Of a stretch of 39,142 nt of DNA, positions 1-7,193 are shown piece after piece. This DNA is from an uncultured Acetatifactor sp. (lineage in GTDB: Bacteria > Bacillota > Clostridia > Lachnospirales > Lachnospiraceae). How positions within the stretch are numbered: position 1 is the first letter of the stretch; each line of letters begins with the position of its first letter. Position numbers and translations under genes: made by a program. The notes beneath the pieces are model-generated. The model worked only from the letters and a program-made list of their open reading frames with translations, searched no databases and was not told the DNA's origin. The stretch is from contig CAJUSI010000038.1 in NCBI GenBank assembly GCA_910589035.1, positions 1 through 39,142 of the forward strand. Direction: 5' to 3'.

Positions 1-39
1 CCCCACAACTTTAGCCGCATCCCCCAGCAGAACCTTCAT
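1..39 (-). CDS. Possible 5' end of a divergent unknown gene (partial)
   Basis: On the - strand an ATG at 39-37 begins MKVLLGDAAKVVG and runs off the window. A G-rich stretch (about 57-48 on the - strand) lies a suitable distance upstream as a ribosome-binding site, and the codons (CTG, GGG, GAT, GCG, GTG) look like the coding style of the neighbours. The same frame stays open upstream of this ATG but has no other start codon before the tRNA promoter, so 39 is the only reasonable start. Thirteen residues are too few to name a family. It could also be chance; confidence is low. Confidence 0.25.
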   Translation of the reverse strand, partial: MKVLLGDAAKVVG

Positions 40-136
40 CAGCCCGGTCCCCCCCGGCAGCGCAAAGGAATTTTTTTGGATAGAAAGAGGAAGAACATCC
101 CCATATAATTTATCTGGAAAATTTTTAAAAAAGTAC

Positions 137-165
137 TTGCAATTTTGGAAAAAATGTAGTAGTAT
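137..165 (+). promoter_or_regulatory. Sigma-A-like promoter of the tRNA-Glu gene
   Basis: TTGCAA at 137-142, a 17-base spacer, and TAGTAT at 160-165. Transcription would start near 172, about 40 bases before the tRNA. Inferred from consensus match and position only. Confidence 0.5.
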
Positions 166-213
166 GTAAAAGGACTTGAGGCAACGAAGTATTTTGCCCT
201 AGAAGAAAGTTAT

Positions 214-285
214 GGCTGATTGGTCAAGCGGTCAAGACGCCGCCCTCTCACGGCGGAAACAGGGGTTCGATTCCCCTATCAGCTG
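214..285 (+). tRNA. tRNA-Glu, anticodon CUC
   Basis: A full cloverleaf can be folded by eye. The acceptor stem is GGCTGAT (214-220) with ATCAGCT (278-284), the first pair being G-U, and the discriminator is G285. The anticodon stem CCGCC/GGCGG (240-244/252-256) encloses the loop CTCTCAC, with anticodon CTC at 247-249, which reads GAG (Glu). The T arm has the expected GGTTCGATTCC. No 3' CCA is encoded, so it must be added enzymatically. It is a monocistronic unit with its own promoter and terminator. Confidence 0.95.
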
Positions 286-287
286 CT

Positions 288-322
288 AATCCTGGAACGA
301 TGTGAAGTGTTCCAGGATTTTT
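288..322 (+). terminator. Rho-independent terminator after tRNA-Glu
   Basis: A perfect 11-bp inverted repeat AATCCTGGAAC (288-298) / GTTCCAGGATT (309-319) with a 10-base loop, running into a T tract (318-322). It ends the tRNA transcript and separates it from topA. Confidence 0.9.
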
Positions 323-402
323 CATATCAGATTTTTCCGGGCTCTTTCTTATGATTTTGGATTCGTTCTATATTCCGTACAATTTAATTTTTCATAAAAA
401 AC

Positions 403-431
403 TTGCGCATTTCATATTTATGGTGTATATT
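403..431 (+). promoter_or_regulatory. Sigma-A-like promoter of topA-codY
   Basis: TTGCGC at 403-408, a 17-base spacer, and TATATT at 426-431. Transcription would start near 438, giving a leader of about 175 bases before the conserved topA start. That leader holds a CodY-box-like palindrome and a GNRA-capped hairpin. Confidence 0.6.
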
Positions 432-464
432 GTTTCACGATTGGGATTTTATCAGACCCAAATA

Positions 465-479
465 ATTTTTCTGAAAAAT
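465..479. promoter_or_regulatory. Candidate CodY-binding box in the topA leader
   Basis: ATTTTTCTGAAAAAT matches the published CodY box AATTTTCWGAAAATT at 13 of 15 positions and is itself a perfect palindrome around the central T. It lies about 34 bases downstream of the topA -10 box, where a bound CodY could block elongation. codY is the next gene after topA, so this could be an autoregulatory site. Binding is inferred from the motif alone. Confidence 0.5.
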
Positions 480-525
480 AACCATAATAATTGTCCTGGA
501 ATCATACAAAATAGATAGAATACAG

Positions 526-547
526 CGGAAAGGCGGAAGCCTTTCCG
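526..547 (+). promoter_or_regulatory. Leader hairpin with GNRA tetraloop before topA
   Basis: CGGAAAGGC (526-534) pairs perfectly with GCCTTTCCG (539-547) around a GGAA tetraloop. No T tract follows, so it is not a typical terminator. It abuts the G-rich stretch GGGGGAAG (547-554) in front of the upstream ATG at 558, and could influence which topA start is used. Confidence 0.45.
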
Positions 548-614
548 GGGGAAGTTTATGCCTGCGCAAATGGCAATCCGGATTCGCAGGCTTCAGAAAG
601 GCATGGAAATAAGA

Positions 615-2705
615 ATGGCAAAATATCTTGTAATTGTAGAGTCTCCTGCAAAGGTGAAGACCATTAAGAAATTCCTGGGCTCCAACTATCAAGTGGCCGC
701 CAGCAACGGGCATGTCCGCGATCTGCCGAAAAGCTCGCTGGGAATAGATGTGGAGCATGATTATGAGCCAAAGTATATCACCATCCGCGGAAAGGGCGAA
801 ATCCTTGCCAATCTGCGCAAGGAAGTAAAGAAGGCGGAGAAAATATATCTGGCAACCGACCCTGACCGGGAGGGGGAGGCGATTTCCTGGCATTTGCTCT
901 TTGCCCTGAAGCTGGAGGAAAAACTGGAAGAGAAGAAGGTTTACAGGATTACTTTTAATGAAATTACCAGGGATGCGGTAAAGGAGTCCCTGAAAAATGC
1001 CCGTGAAATCAATATGAATCTGGTGGATGCCCAGCAGACCCGCCGAATGCTGGACCGCATGGTCGGCTATCGGATTTCCCCGTTATTGTGGAAAAAGATT
1101 AAGAGAGGGCTCAGCGCCGGGCGGGTGCAATCCGTGACCCTGCGCATTATCTGCGACAGGGAGGAGGAGATCAACGCCTTTGTACCGGAGGAATACTGGA
1201 CGCTGGATGTCAATCTGAAGGTAAAGGGTGAAAAGAAGTCCATCTGTGCGAAATATTACGGTACAGACAGGGAGAGAGAGAATATCTCCTGCAAAGAGAG
1301 GGCGGATGAGATTATGGCTGGCCTGAAGGATGCTTCCTATTCTGTGAAGGAGGTGAAGAGGGGAGAGCGCCTGCGCAAGCCCCAGCTTCCCTTCACCACC
1401 TCTACGCTGCAGCAGGAGGCGGGCAAGACGCTGAACTTTTCCACACAGAAAACCATGCGTCTGGCGCAGCAGCTTTATGAAGGCGTGGATATCAAAGGGG
1501 AAGGAACCGTGGGACTTATCACATATCTGCGTACGGATTCCACCCGTGTATCCGACGAGGCGCAGCAGAGGGCAGCGGAATTTATCGCTGCCAATTACGG
1601 AGACAGTTATCTGGCTGCCGCCGTACAGGAAAAGAAAAATGCCCGGAAGATACAGGATGCCCATGAAGCGATCAGGCCTACGGATTTGAGCAGAACGCCC
1701 GTAGCTGTCAAGGAACAGCTGCCCAGAGATCTGTTCCGGCTGTATCAGCTGATCTGGAAGAGGTTTGTGGCAAGCCGGATGAGAGAAGCAAAGTATGAGA
1801 CTATGTCCGTGAGGATTCAGGCAGGCGACAGAATTTTTACGGTGGCATCCTCGGTTTTGATATTTGACGGATTCATGGCGGTCTATTCCACGGAAGAGGA
1901 TAAGAGTGAAGAAAATATTCTGAATGTTGCTCTGGACACGGACAGTGAGCTTAATTTCCTGTCTTTTGATGCAAAGCAGCATTTTACGCCGCCCCCGTCT
2001 CATTATACTGAGAGCTCTCTGGTGAAGGAGCTGGAGGAACTTGGCATCGGGCGGCCCAGCACCTACGCGCCCACCATCACCACCATCCTGGCCAGGCGCT
2101 ATGTGGCGAAGGAGGGCAAAAACCTCTATGTGACGGAGCTGGGGGAGGTGGTGAACAATATGATGAAGGAGGCCTTTCCTTCTATTGTAGATATACACTT
2201 TACCGCAAGCATGGAGGCACTGCTGGATGGGGTGGAGGATGGCAGCGTGAAGTGGAAAACAGTAGTCTCCAATTTCTATCCGGATTTGGATGAGGCTGTG
2301 GAAACGGCGGAAAAGCTTCTGGAACATATCTCCATAGAGGACGAAGTAAGCGATGAGATCTGCGAAATATGCGGAAGAAATATGGTGATTAAATACGGCC
2401 CTCACGGAAGATTCCTGGCATGCCCGGGATTCCCGGAATGCCGCAATACCAAGCCGTATTTTGAGAAAATCGGCGTGCCCTGCCCCAGATGCGGAAAAGA
2501 TATCGTATTGAAAAAGACAAAGAAAGGGCGTAAATACTATGGCTGTATAGGAAATCCGGAATGCGATTTTATGGTCTGGCAGAAGCCCTCGGGGGAGTCC
2601 TGTCCAAAATGCGGAGAACCCCTGTTGATAAAGGGAAATAAGCTGGTATGCGCCGACACCAAATGCGGCTACAATATTTTGCGCGAATTGTCAAAAAAAT
2701 CTTAG
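615..2705 (+). CDS. topA: DNA topoisomerase I
   Basis: Type IA topoisomerase that relaxes negatively supercoiled DNA through a transient tyrosine-DNA link. From the start MAKYLVIVESPAKVKTI the protein is 696 aa, usual for Firmicutes TopA. The Toprim region shows VIVESPAKVKTI and DPDREGEAISWH. The catalytic tyrosine lies in GLITYLRTDSTR, about residue 304. The C-terminus carries three four-cysteine zinc motifs (CEICG...CPGFPEC, CPRCG...CIGNPEC, CPKCG...CADTKC). I chose ATG 615 because homologues begin there; an in-frame ATG at 558, with a G-rich site just upstream, would add 19 basic residues and cannot be excluded. codY follows after 180 bases and has its own promoter. Confidence 0.97.
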   Translation: MAKYLVIVESPAKVKTIKKFLGSNYQVAASNGHVRDLPKSSLGIDVEHDYEPKYITIRGKGEILANLRKEVKKAEKIYLATDPDREGEAISWHLLFALKLEEKLEEKKVYRITFNEITRDAVKESLKNAREINMNLVDAQQTRRMLDRMVGYRISPLLWKKIKRGLSAGRVQSVTLRIICDREEEINAFVPEEYWTLDVNLKVKGEKKSICAKYYGTDRERENISCKERADEIMAGLKDASYSVKEVKRGERLRKPQLPFTTSTLQQEAGKTLNFSTQKTMRLAQQLYEGVDIKGEGTVGLITYLRTDSTRVSDEAQQRAAEFIAANYGDSYLAAAVQEKKNARKIQDAHEAIRPTDLSRTPVAVKEQLPRDLFRLYQLIWKRFVASRMREAKYETMSVRIQAGDRIFTVASSVLIFDGFMAVYSTEEDKSEENILNVALDTDSELNFLSFDAKQHFTPPPSHYTESSLVKELEELGIGRPSTYAPTITTILARRYVAKEGKNLYVTELGEVVNNMMKEAFPSIVDIHFTASMEALLDGVEDGSVKWKTVVSNFYPDLDEAVETAEKLLEHISIEDEVSDEICEICGRNMVIKYGPHGRFLACPGFPECRNTKPYFEKIGVPCPRCGKDIVLKKTKKGRKYYGCIGNPECDFMVWQKPSGESCPKCGEPLLIKGNKLVCADTKCGYNILRELSKKS

Positions 2706-2734
2706 TAATTGCAATAAATTTACAATTTTGTACA

Positions 2735-2763
2735 TTGAAAACTGATTATATTTGTGGTATGAT
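2735..2763 (+). promoter_or_regulatory. Extended -10 promoter of codY
   Basis: TTGAAA (2735-2740), 17-base spacer, TATGAT (2758-2763), preceded by TG at 2755-2756 (extended -10). The leader of roughly 115 bases contains a small hairpin, CGTGAAG/CTTCACG (2840-2846/2855-2861), just before the ribosome-binding site. Confidence 0.6.
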
Positions 2764-2885
2764 GTATGTGTTCGGAAACTGACGATCACAAAGTGTCCCC
2801 TTTTCTTCTCCGAGTCGCTGAGCATAATTTAGAGAATGGCGTGAAGGGGATGCTCTTCACGGATTTTAATAACGGAGGAGCGCGG

Positions 2886-3674
2886 ATGAGCAGTGTACAA
2901 CTTCTGGATAAGACCAGGAAAATCGGTAAGTTATTGCATAATAACAGTTCCAGCAAAGTAATATTTAATGACATTTGCAAAGTAATGCGGGAAATTATGG
3001 GGTCCAATGTCCTGGTTATCAGCCGTAAGGGCAAGGTGCTGGGTGTGGGGAAGGCGGAGGGAGTGGAATCCATCTCCGAGCTGATCGATGAGAGTGTGGG
3101 CGGTTTTATTGATCCCATGCTGAACGAGAGGCTTTTGGGGATTCTTTCCACAAAGGAGAACGTCAATCTGATGACACTGGGATTTGAAAGCACGGATGTG
3201 AAAAGATTTCAGGCGATTATTACCCCTATAGAGATCGCTGCCGAGAGACTGGGAACGCTGTTTATCTATAAATGTGATGAACCTTATGAGATTGATGATA
3301 TTATTCTGTGCGAATATGGCACAACGGTGGTGGGGCTGGAAATGCTCAGGGCGGAAAACGAGGAGAGCGCCGAAGAAAGCCGTAAAATTGCAGTGGTAAA
3401 GTCGGCAATCAGTACCCTGTCCTTTTCCGAGATGGAAGCCATCACCCATATTTTTGACGAGCTGAACGACATGGAAGGGATACTGGTGGCCAGCAAGATT
3501 GCGGACAGAGTGGGAATCACGCGTTCCGTCATTGTCAATGCGCTGAGGAAATTTGAGAGTGCGGGCGTCATCGAATCCCGTTCCTCGGGCATGAAGGGCA
3601 CCTACATTAAGGTGCTTAATGATGTGGTGTTTGAGGAGATTGAGGAACTCAAACGGCAGAATCAGCGCGGATAA
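2886..3674 (+). CDS. codY: GTP-sensing global transcriptional regulator CodY
   Basis: CodY senses branched-chain amino acids and GTP and represses nutrient-acquisition and, in Bacillus, motility genes when nutrients are abundant. The 262-aa product starts MSSVQLLDKTRKIGKLL, the usual CodY N-terminus (GAF-type domain to about residue 155). It ends in a winged helix-turn-helix with the highly conserved ASKIADRVGITRSVIVNAL at about residues 200-218. The start at 2886 has GGAGGAG at 2874-2880; the frame is open further upstream, but that part lies in the leader and is not CodY-like. It follows topA and precedes the flagellar operon. Candidate CodY boxes occur in the topA leader and near the rpsB promoter. 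Confidence 0.96.
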   Translation: MSSVQLLDKTRKIGKLLHNNSSSKVIFNDICKVMREIMGSNVLVISRKGKVLGVGKAEGVESISELIDESVGGFIDPMLNERLLGILSTKENVNLMTLGFESTDVKRFQAIITPIEIAAERLGTLFIYKCDEPYEIDDIILCEYGTTVVGLEMLRAENEESAEESRKIAVVKSAISTLSFSEMEAITHIFDELNDMEGILVASKIADRVGITRSVIVNALRKFESAGVIESRSSGMKGTYIKVLNDVVFEEIEELKRQNQRG

Positions 3675-3754
3675 AGGGAGTACCATTGAAATTACATAGA
3701 CAAAAGGAGTTGGAACGGCAGATAATGCCGCAGATAAAGGGATTTATATGCGAC

Positions 3755-3784
3755 GGCAGGAAGAAGAAAATGCTTCTTGCTGTT
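3755..3784 (+). terminator. Weak hairpin after codY (possible terminator)
   Basis: CAGGAAGAAG (3757-3766) pairs with CTTCTTGCTG (3773-3782) with one G-G mismatch, extended by two G-U pairs. No clean T tract follows, so termination would be partial. The rest of 3675-3867 shows no gene. Confidence 0.25.
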
Positions 3785-3867
3785 TGTCCGGCAGTAAATT
3801 CCTTTTTGCTTTAGTTCTTATATAGTTTATTTCATTTGGGAAATTCAGTTAATTTAACACAAACATA

Positions 3868-3895
3868 TTGTAATTTTGGAGGAATCTATTATAAT
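3868..3895 (+). promoter_or_regulatory. Main sigma-A promoter of the flagellar operon
   Basis: TTGTAA (3868-3873), a 16-base spacer, and a consensus TATAAT (3890-3895). Transcription would begin near 3902, leaving a leader of about 125 bases before flgB. The -10 box sits inside a perfect 18-bp palindrome. Confidence 0.65.
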
Positions 3896-3900
3896 AGATT
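3883..3900. promoter_or_regulatory. 18-bp perfect palindrome over the flagellar -10 box
   Basis: AATCTATTATAATAGATT is identical to its reverse complement over all 18 bases and contains the TATAAT box. A dimeric repressor bound here would block the promoter. No known operator consensus was recognised, so the regulator is unknown. Confidence 0.45.
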
Positions 3901-3925
3901 AAGGTTGGTTTTTTGAGTGACAGGA

Positions 3926-3957
3926 ATGACGTTCTGCCGGGGATGACACTCTGCCGG
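3926..3957. repeat. Two 15-bp direct repeats in the flgB leader
   Basis: ATGACGTTCTGCCGG (3926-3940) and ATGACACTCTGCCGG (3943-3957) differ at two positions and are spaced 17 bases start to start. The second overlaps the 10-bp palindrome CTGCCGGCAG (3951-3960). They lie in the transcribed leader, 70-100 bases before flgB. Confidence 0.5.
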
Positions 3958-4026
3958 CAGGATAAGCAGTGAAAACGGAAGCTATGAAAAGTAAGAATAT
4001 AAGGACATGTCAGAAAGGAGCAGAAG

Positions 4027-4416
4027 ATGTTTCAGTCAAGCGTATTCAATTATATAAATGTGTTGGATAAAGCTGCGGATGCCAGCTGGCTTCGCAACCA
4101 GGCGATTGGAAATAATCTTTCAAACGTGGATACGCCCGGTTATAAAAGGCAGGATGTGGCATTCGAGGATGTGCTGAAGAAGGAATTGGGCGGCAGCCGT
4201 TACAGGACTATGGATTCCAAGGTGGCTTCTCTTAAAATGGAAAAACTTACGCCGGCCATTTTCAGGGATTATGCAGATTATTCCTACCGTCTGGACAAAA
4301 ATAATGTGGATGTGGACACCGAGGGTGTTATGCTGGCGGAGAATCAGCTGAAATACCAGGGACTGCTGACGGGAATTCAGCAGGAGTTCAGTAATCTGCA
4401 GACCGTGATGAAATAG
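4027..4416 (+). CDS. flgB: Flagellar basal-body rod protein FlgB
   Basis: Proximal rod subunit exported through the flagellar secretion gate and assembled on the MS ring. The 129-aa product shows the rod/hook-family N-terminus, with NQAIGNNLSNVDTPGYKRQD at about residues 24-43 and a C-terminal helix ending QEFSNLQTVMK. Length is normal for FlgB. The start ATG has AAGGAGC about 5 bases upstream. First gene of the long flagellar operon; flgC follows after 43 bases. Confidence 0.96.
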   Translation: MFQSSVFNYINVLDKAADASWLRNQAIGNNLSNVDTPGYKRQDVAFEDVLKKELGGSRYRTMDSKVASLKMEKLTPAIFRDYADYSYRLDKNNVDVDTEGVMLAENQLKYQGLLTGIQQEFSNLQTVMK

Positions 4417-4459
4417 GTTGTCTTGACAGATATGTGAAAGAGGAGAGGAGATAAAGAAA

Positions 4460-4981
4460 ATGGGCATGTTTACGGCTTTTAATATCAATGCCACCGGCAT
4501 GACAGCAGAGAGATACCGTATGGATGTTATTTCGGAGAATGTGGCGAATGCCAATACTACCCGTACCGCTGACGGTACACCCTATCGCAGGAAGGTGCTT
4601 TACTTTGCGGAGAAGAACGGCCAGGCTGCGTTCAGTCATGTACTGGGGCGGGAGATGGAAGGTCATTTGCATTTCACAACGGGAACGAATGGCAATGCGA
4701 CGCATACGCATAAATACGCGCACACTCATATTAGGCAGGGATATACAGGTATGGGGGTTAAGGTGAACGGCGTATACCAGGATTATACTACGGAGATGAA
4801 CATGGTGTATGATCCCTCCCATCCGGATGCGGACGAGAACGGCTATGTGACCTACCCCAATGTAAATATTATTACGGAAATGACCAATATGATAGATGCG
4901 AGCCGGGCCTATGAGGCCAACTCCACAGCGTTTAATGCCAGCAAGTCCATAGCGCTTAAGGGGCTGGAGCTGGGATCATAA
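4460..4981 (+). CDS. flgC: Flagellar basal-body rod protein FlgC
   Basis: Second proximal rod subunit. The 173-aa product begins MGMFTAFNINATGMTAERYR and carries the rod-family motif SENVANANTTRTADGTPYRR (residues about 25-44). It ends with the FlgC-type helix NMIDASRAYEANSTAFNASK. GAGGAGAGGAG upstream provides the ribosome-binding site. A 161-base spacer with a strong hairpin separates it from fliE. Confidence 0.96.
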   Translation: MGMFTAFNINATGMTAERYRMDVISENVANANTTRTADGTPYRRKVLYFAEKNGQAAFSHVLGREMEGHLHFTTGTNGNATHTHKYAHTHIRQGYTGMGVKVNGVYQDYTTEMNMVYDPSHPDADENGYVTYPNVNIITEMTNMIDASRAYEANSTAFNASKSIALKGLELGS

Positions 4982-5058
4982 TGGTGAGAGCATAAACCAT
5001 ATGCTTTGGAACGGCTGCATATTCGGTAGAGATGTAAAATAGGAAAGATGCGGCAGGA

Positions 5059-5096
5059 CAGGTACAAAGTATATTGAGGAATGTATTTTGTACCTG
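5059..5096 (+). terminator. Long hairpin between flgC and fliE
   Basis: CAGGTACAAAGTATAT (5059-5074) can pair with ATGTATTTTGTACCTG (5081-5096): 16 bp, two of them G-U, around the hexaloop TGAGGA. Only a short ATATTTT follows, so it is either a leaky attenuator or an mRNA processing/stability element that sets expression of the genes after flgC. Confidence 0.5.
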
Positions 5097-5142
5097 ATAT
5101 TTTCGTGGATAAATCTTTTTAATATAGAAAGGAATACATATT

Positions 5143-5487
5143 ATGGACATATCGGCAATATCGGCGTTGGACAACAGAAAAGAGCTATCCGGGATTTCTT
5201 TTCCGGAACGTACCTCTCTTACGGGGACTTTGACGGAAAAGGATAAGAAGGCGGAGGGAACGCTCTTCGATGCTTTTCTGAATTCCGCCATTGACAATAT
5301 CAGGACCACCAACGAGTATCTCTCCAATGCGGAGGATGAAGAGATTAAGTTCGCCCTGGGGGAGACGGAGAATACGCATGATCTGACAATCGCCCTGCAG
5401 AAGGCATCTACGGCCCTGCAGTATACGGTGGCTGTCCGTGACAGACTGCTGGACGCTTACAAAGAGCTTATGCAGATGCAGATTTAG
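5143..5487 (+). CDS. fliE: Flagellar hook-basal body complex protein FliE
   Basis: Small adaptor that joins the MS ring (FliF) to the rod. The 114-aa product has a variable N-terminus and the conserved FliE C-terminus: a helix with HDLTIALQKASTALQYTVAV followed by VRDRLLDAYKELMQMQI. Ribosome-binding site AGAAAGG lies upstream of ATG 5143. It sits between flgC and fliF, as in most Firmicutes operons. Confidence 0.95.
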   Translation: MDISAISALDNRKELSGISFPERTSLTGTLTEKDKKAEGTLFDAFLNSAIDNIRTTNEYLSNAEDEEIKFALGETENTHDLTIALQKASTALQYTVAVRDRLLDAYKELMQMQI

Positions 5488-5567
5488 GCTGCGTGGCAGG
5501 CCATGCAAGGCCGGATGAGGGGCTGATTAGAAATGAGGGAATTAAAGATGACTAGGAGAGAAATACC

Positions 5568-7175
5568 ATGGCCGAGAAGCTGAAGGAGATATTGGGGAAA
5601 ATACTGGCCTGGTGGAATAAATTCACCAGTAAGCAGAAAACCATTATTATTGCAATAACGGCGATTGTAATTTTTACTTTCGTCATTCTCATATATGTTT
5701 TTACCAAGCCGAATTATACGAAGCTCGGGACTTATGAGAGCAGCGCCACGGCTGCGGAGATTGTGGAAATTTTGGACGCGGCGGGCATTACCCATCAGGA
5801 GTCCACGGATGCGCGTACCATTGAGGTCCTGGAGGATCAGATTGCCCAGGCCAATCTGGCCATCGCTTCGGAAGGATATCTGCCGGATGATCTGAAATAC
5901 AGCGATTTCGTGGAAGTGGGAATGGGCACCACGTCAGCCGACAGGAAAAATCAGTATCAGGATTATGTCGAGGCCAAGATAAAGAATATGTTCATGAAGG
6001 CGACTCCTATCAAGGATGTGTCTATTCAGCTGAATCTTGTGGACAACACCGGGAGACTCAGCGAGATGAAGCAGGAGTCCTACGCGTACATACAGCTGAC
6101 AGTGACCGAGGAATTTAACGAAGCCAATGCGGCGGCTATCGCCAGAGCGGCGGCAACCTGTATCGGAAATGAGACCACGGCCAATATCACCGTGATAGAC
6201 CAGAACATGAACATCCTCTTTACCGGCGGGGATGATTACAACAGCATGGGAGCCGCGGATTCCGTGCAGGAGCTTCAGAGTCGGGCCGAGGCCATGGTGG
6301 CAAACCAGATCCGGAAGGTGATCTACGGCACCCAGCAGTACGACATGATCGAGGTGAGCAGTCATCTTTACGTGGACTATTCCAGCTACAGCAAGAGGAT
6401 CACTGAATATTATGCGGGCGAGGGCCGTGAGAACGGGATGAAATCCCATGAAGATACCGCCAGCGGGGAAAATTCCGGCGGGACAGGGGGGCTGCCGGGG
6501 ACGGATTCCAACGGGGAAGACCTGACCGGGTATCTGAATCCAGATTACAGCGGCGGGGAGAGTTCTTACAACGAGAGCTCTATAGATTATCAGAACAATG
6601 TGTCCGACAGCCAGATCACCAGTCCGGCAGGCACGATTGATTATACCGCCTCTTCCACATCGGTGTCCATGATCAAGTACCGGGATTACTATGAGGAGAA
6701 TGTGAAAAGCCAGGGGCTTTTAGACGGTACTGACTGGGAAACCTTCAAGGAGAACAACAGGGAGAGCATCCGCCGGGAAGTGGATGAGGAATACTACAAA
6801 ATGGTGGCCAATGCCAGCGGCATCAGCCAGGAAAATGTCACCATCATTGCCTATGAGGTGCCCAGGTTCTTTGACAGGGAAGGACTCGGCGTAAGCGGTA
6901 CCGATATCCTGAGCATTGTGATGATTGTCCTGATTCTGGCGCTGCTGGGCTTTGTGATTCTGCGCAGCATGGGTCCCAGAAAGAAGGCTGTGGAGCAGCA
7001 GGAGGAACTGTCCGTGGAGAATATGCTTCAGTCCATGCCTGCGGAATCCGGTGTGGAGGATATTGACCTTGAGACCAAGTCCGAGACGCGCAAGATGGTG
7101 GAAAAATTTGTGGACGAGAATCCGGAGGCTGCGGCAAATCTGCTGAGAAACTGGCTGAACGAAGATTGGAATTAA
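5568..7175 (+). CDS. fliF: Flagellar MS-ring protein FliF
   Basis: Forms the MS ring, the membrane base of the flagellum around the export gate. The 535-aa product has an N-terminal membrane helix (about residues 24-45, rich in I, V and F) and a periplasmic-side YscJ/FliF domain with TKPNYTKLGTYES. A low-complexity Gly/Ser/Asp/Asn segment covers about residues 290-350, and a second membrane helix about 445-467. The C-terminal tail ends NLLRNWLNEDWN, the usual FliG-binding end. The start ATG 5568 follows TAGGAGAG. fliG begins 18 bases after the stop. Confidence 0.97.
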   Translation: MAEKLKEILGKILAWWNKFTSKQKTIIIAITAIVIFTFVILIYVFTKPNYTKLGTYESSATAAEIVEILDAAGITHQESTDARTIEVLEDQIAQANLAIASEGYLPDDLKYSDFVEVGMGTTSADRKNQYQDYVEAKIKNMFMKATPIKDVSIQLNLVDNTGRLSEMKQESYAYIQLTVTEEFNEANAAAIARAAATCIGNETTANITVIDQNMNILFTGGDDYNSMGAADSVQELQSRAEAMVANQIRKVIYGTQQYDMIEVSSHLYVDYSSYSKRITEYYAGEGRENGMKSHEDTASGENSGGTGGLPGTDSNGEDLTGYLNPDYSGGESSYNESSIDYQNNVSDSQITSPAGTIDYTASSTSVSMIKYRDYYEENVKSQGLLDGTDWETFKENNRESIRREVDEEYYKMVANASGISQENVTIIAYEVPRFFDREGLGVSGTDILSIVMIVLILALLGFVILRSMGPRKKAVEQQEELSVENMLQSMPAESGVEDIDLETKSETRKMVEKFVDENPEAAANLLRNWLNEDWN

Positions 7176-7193
7176 AAGCGAGGTACATATATT

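Noticed and set aside
1..118. End of a DprA-like gene on the + strand ahead of topA
   Set aside because: No + strand frame shows DprA-like sequence, and a tRNA unit with its own promoter and terminator separates the region from topA.
1083..2405. A 440-codon - strand open frame inside topA
   Set aside because: It mirrors topA, has no family motif, and its composition is that expected from the reverse of a GC-rich third-position gene.
4423..4428. Consensus -35 TTGACA between flgB and flgC
   Set aside because: No acceptable -10 sequence occurs 15-19 bases downstream.
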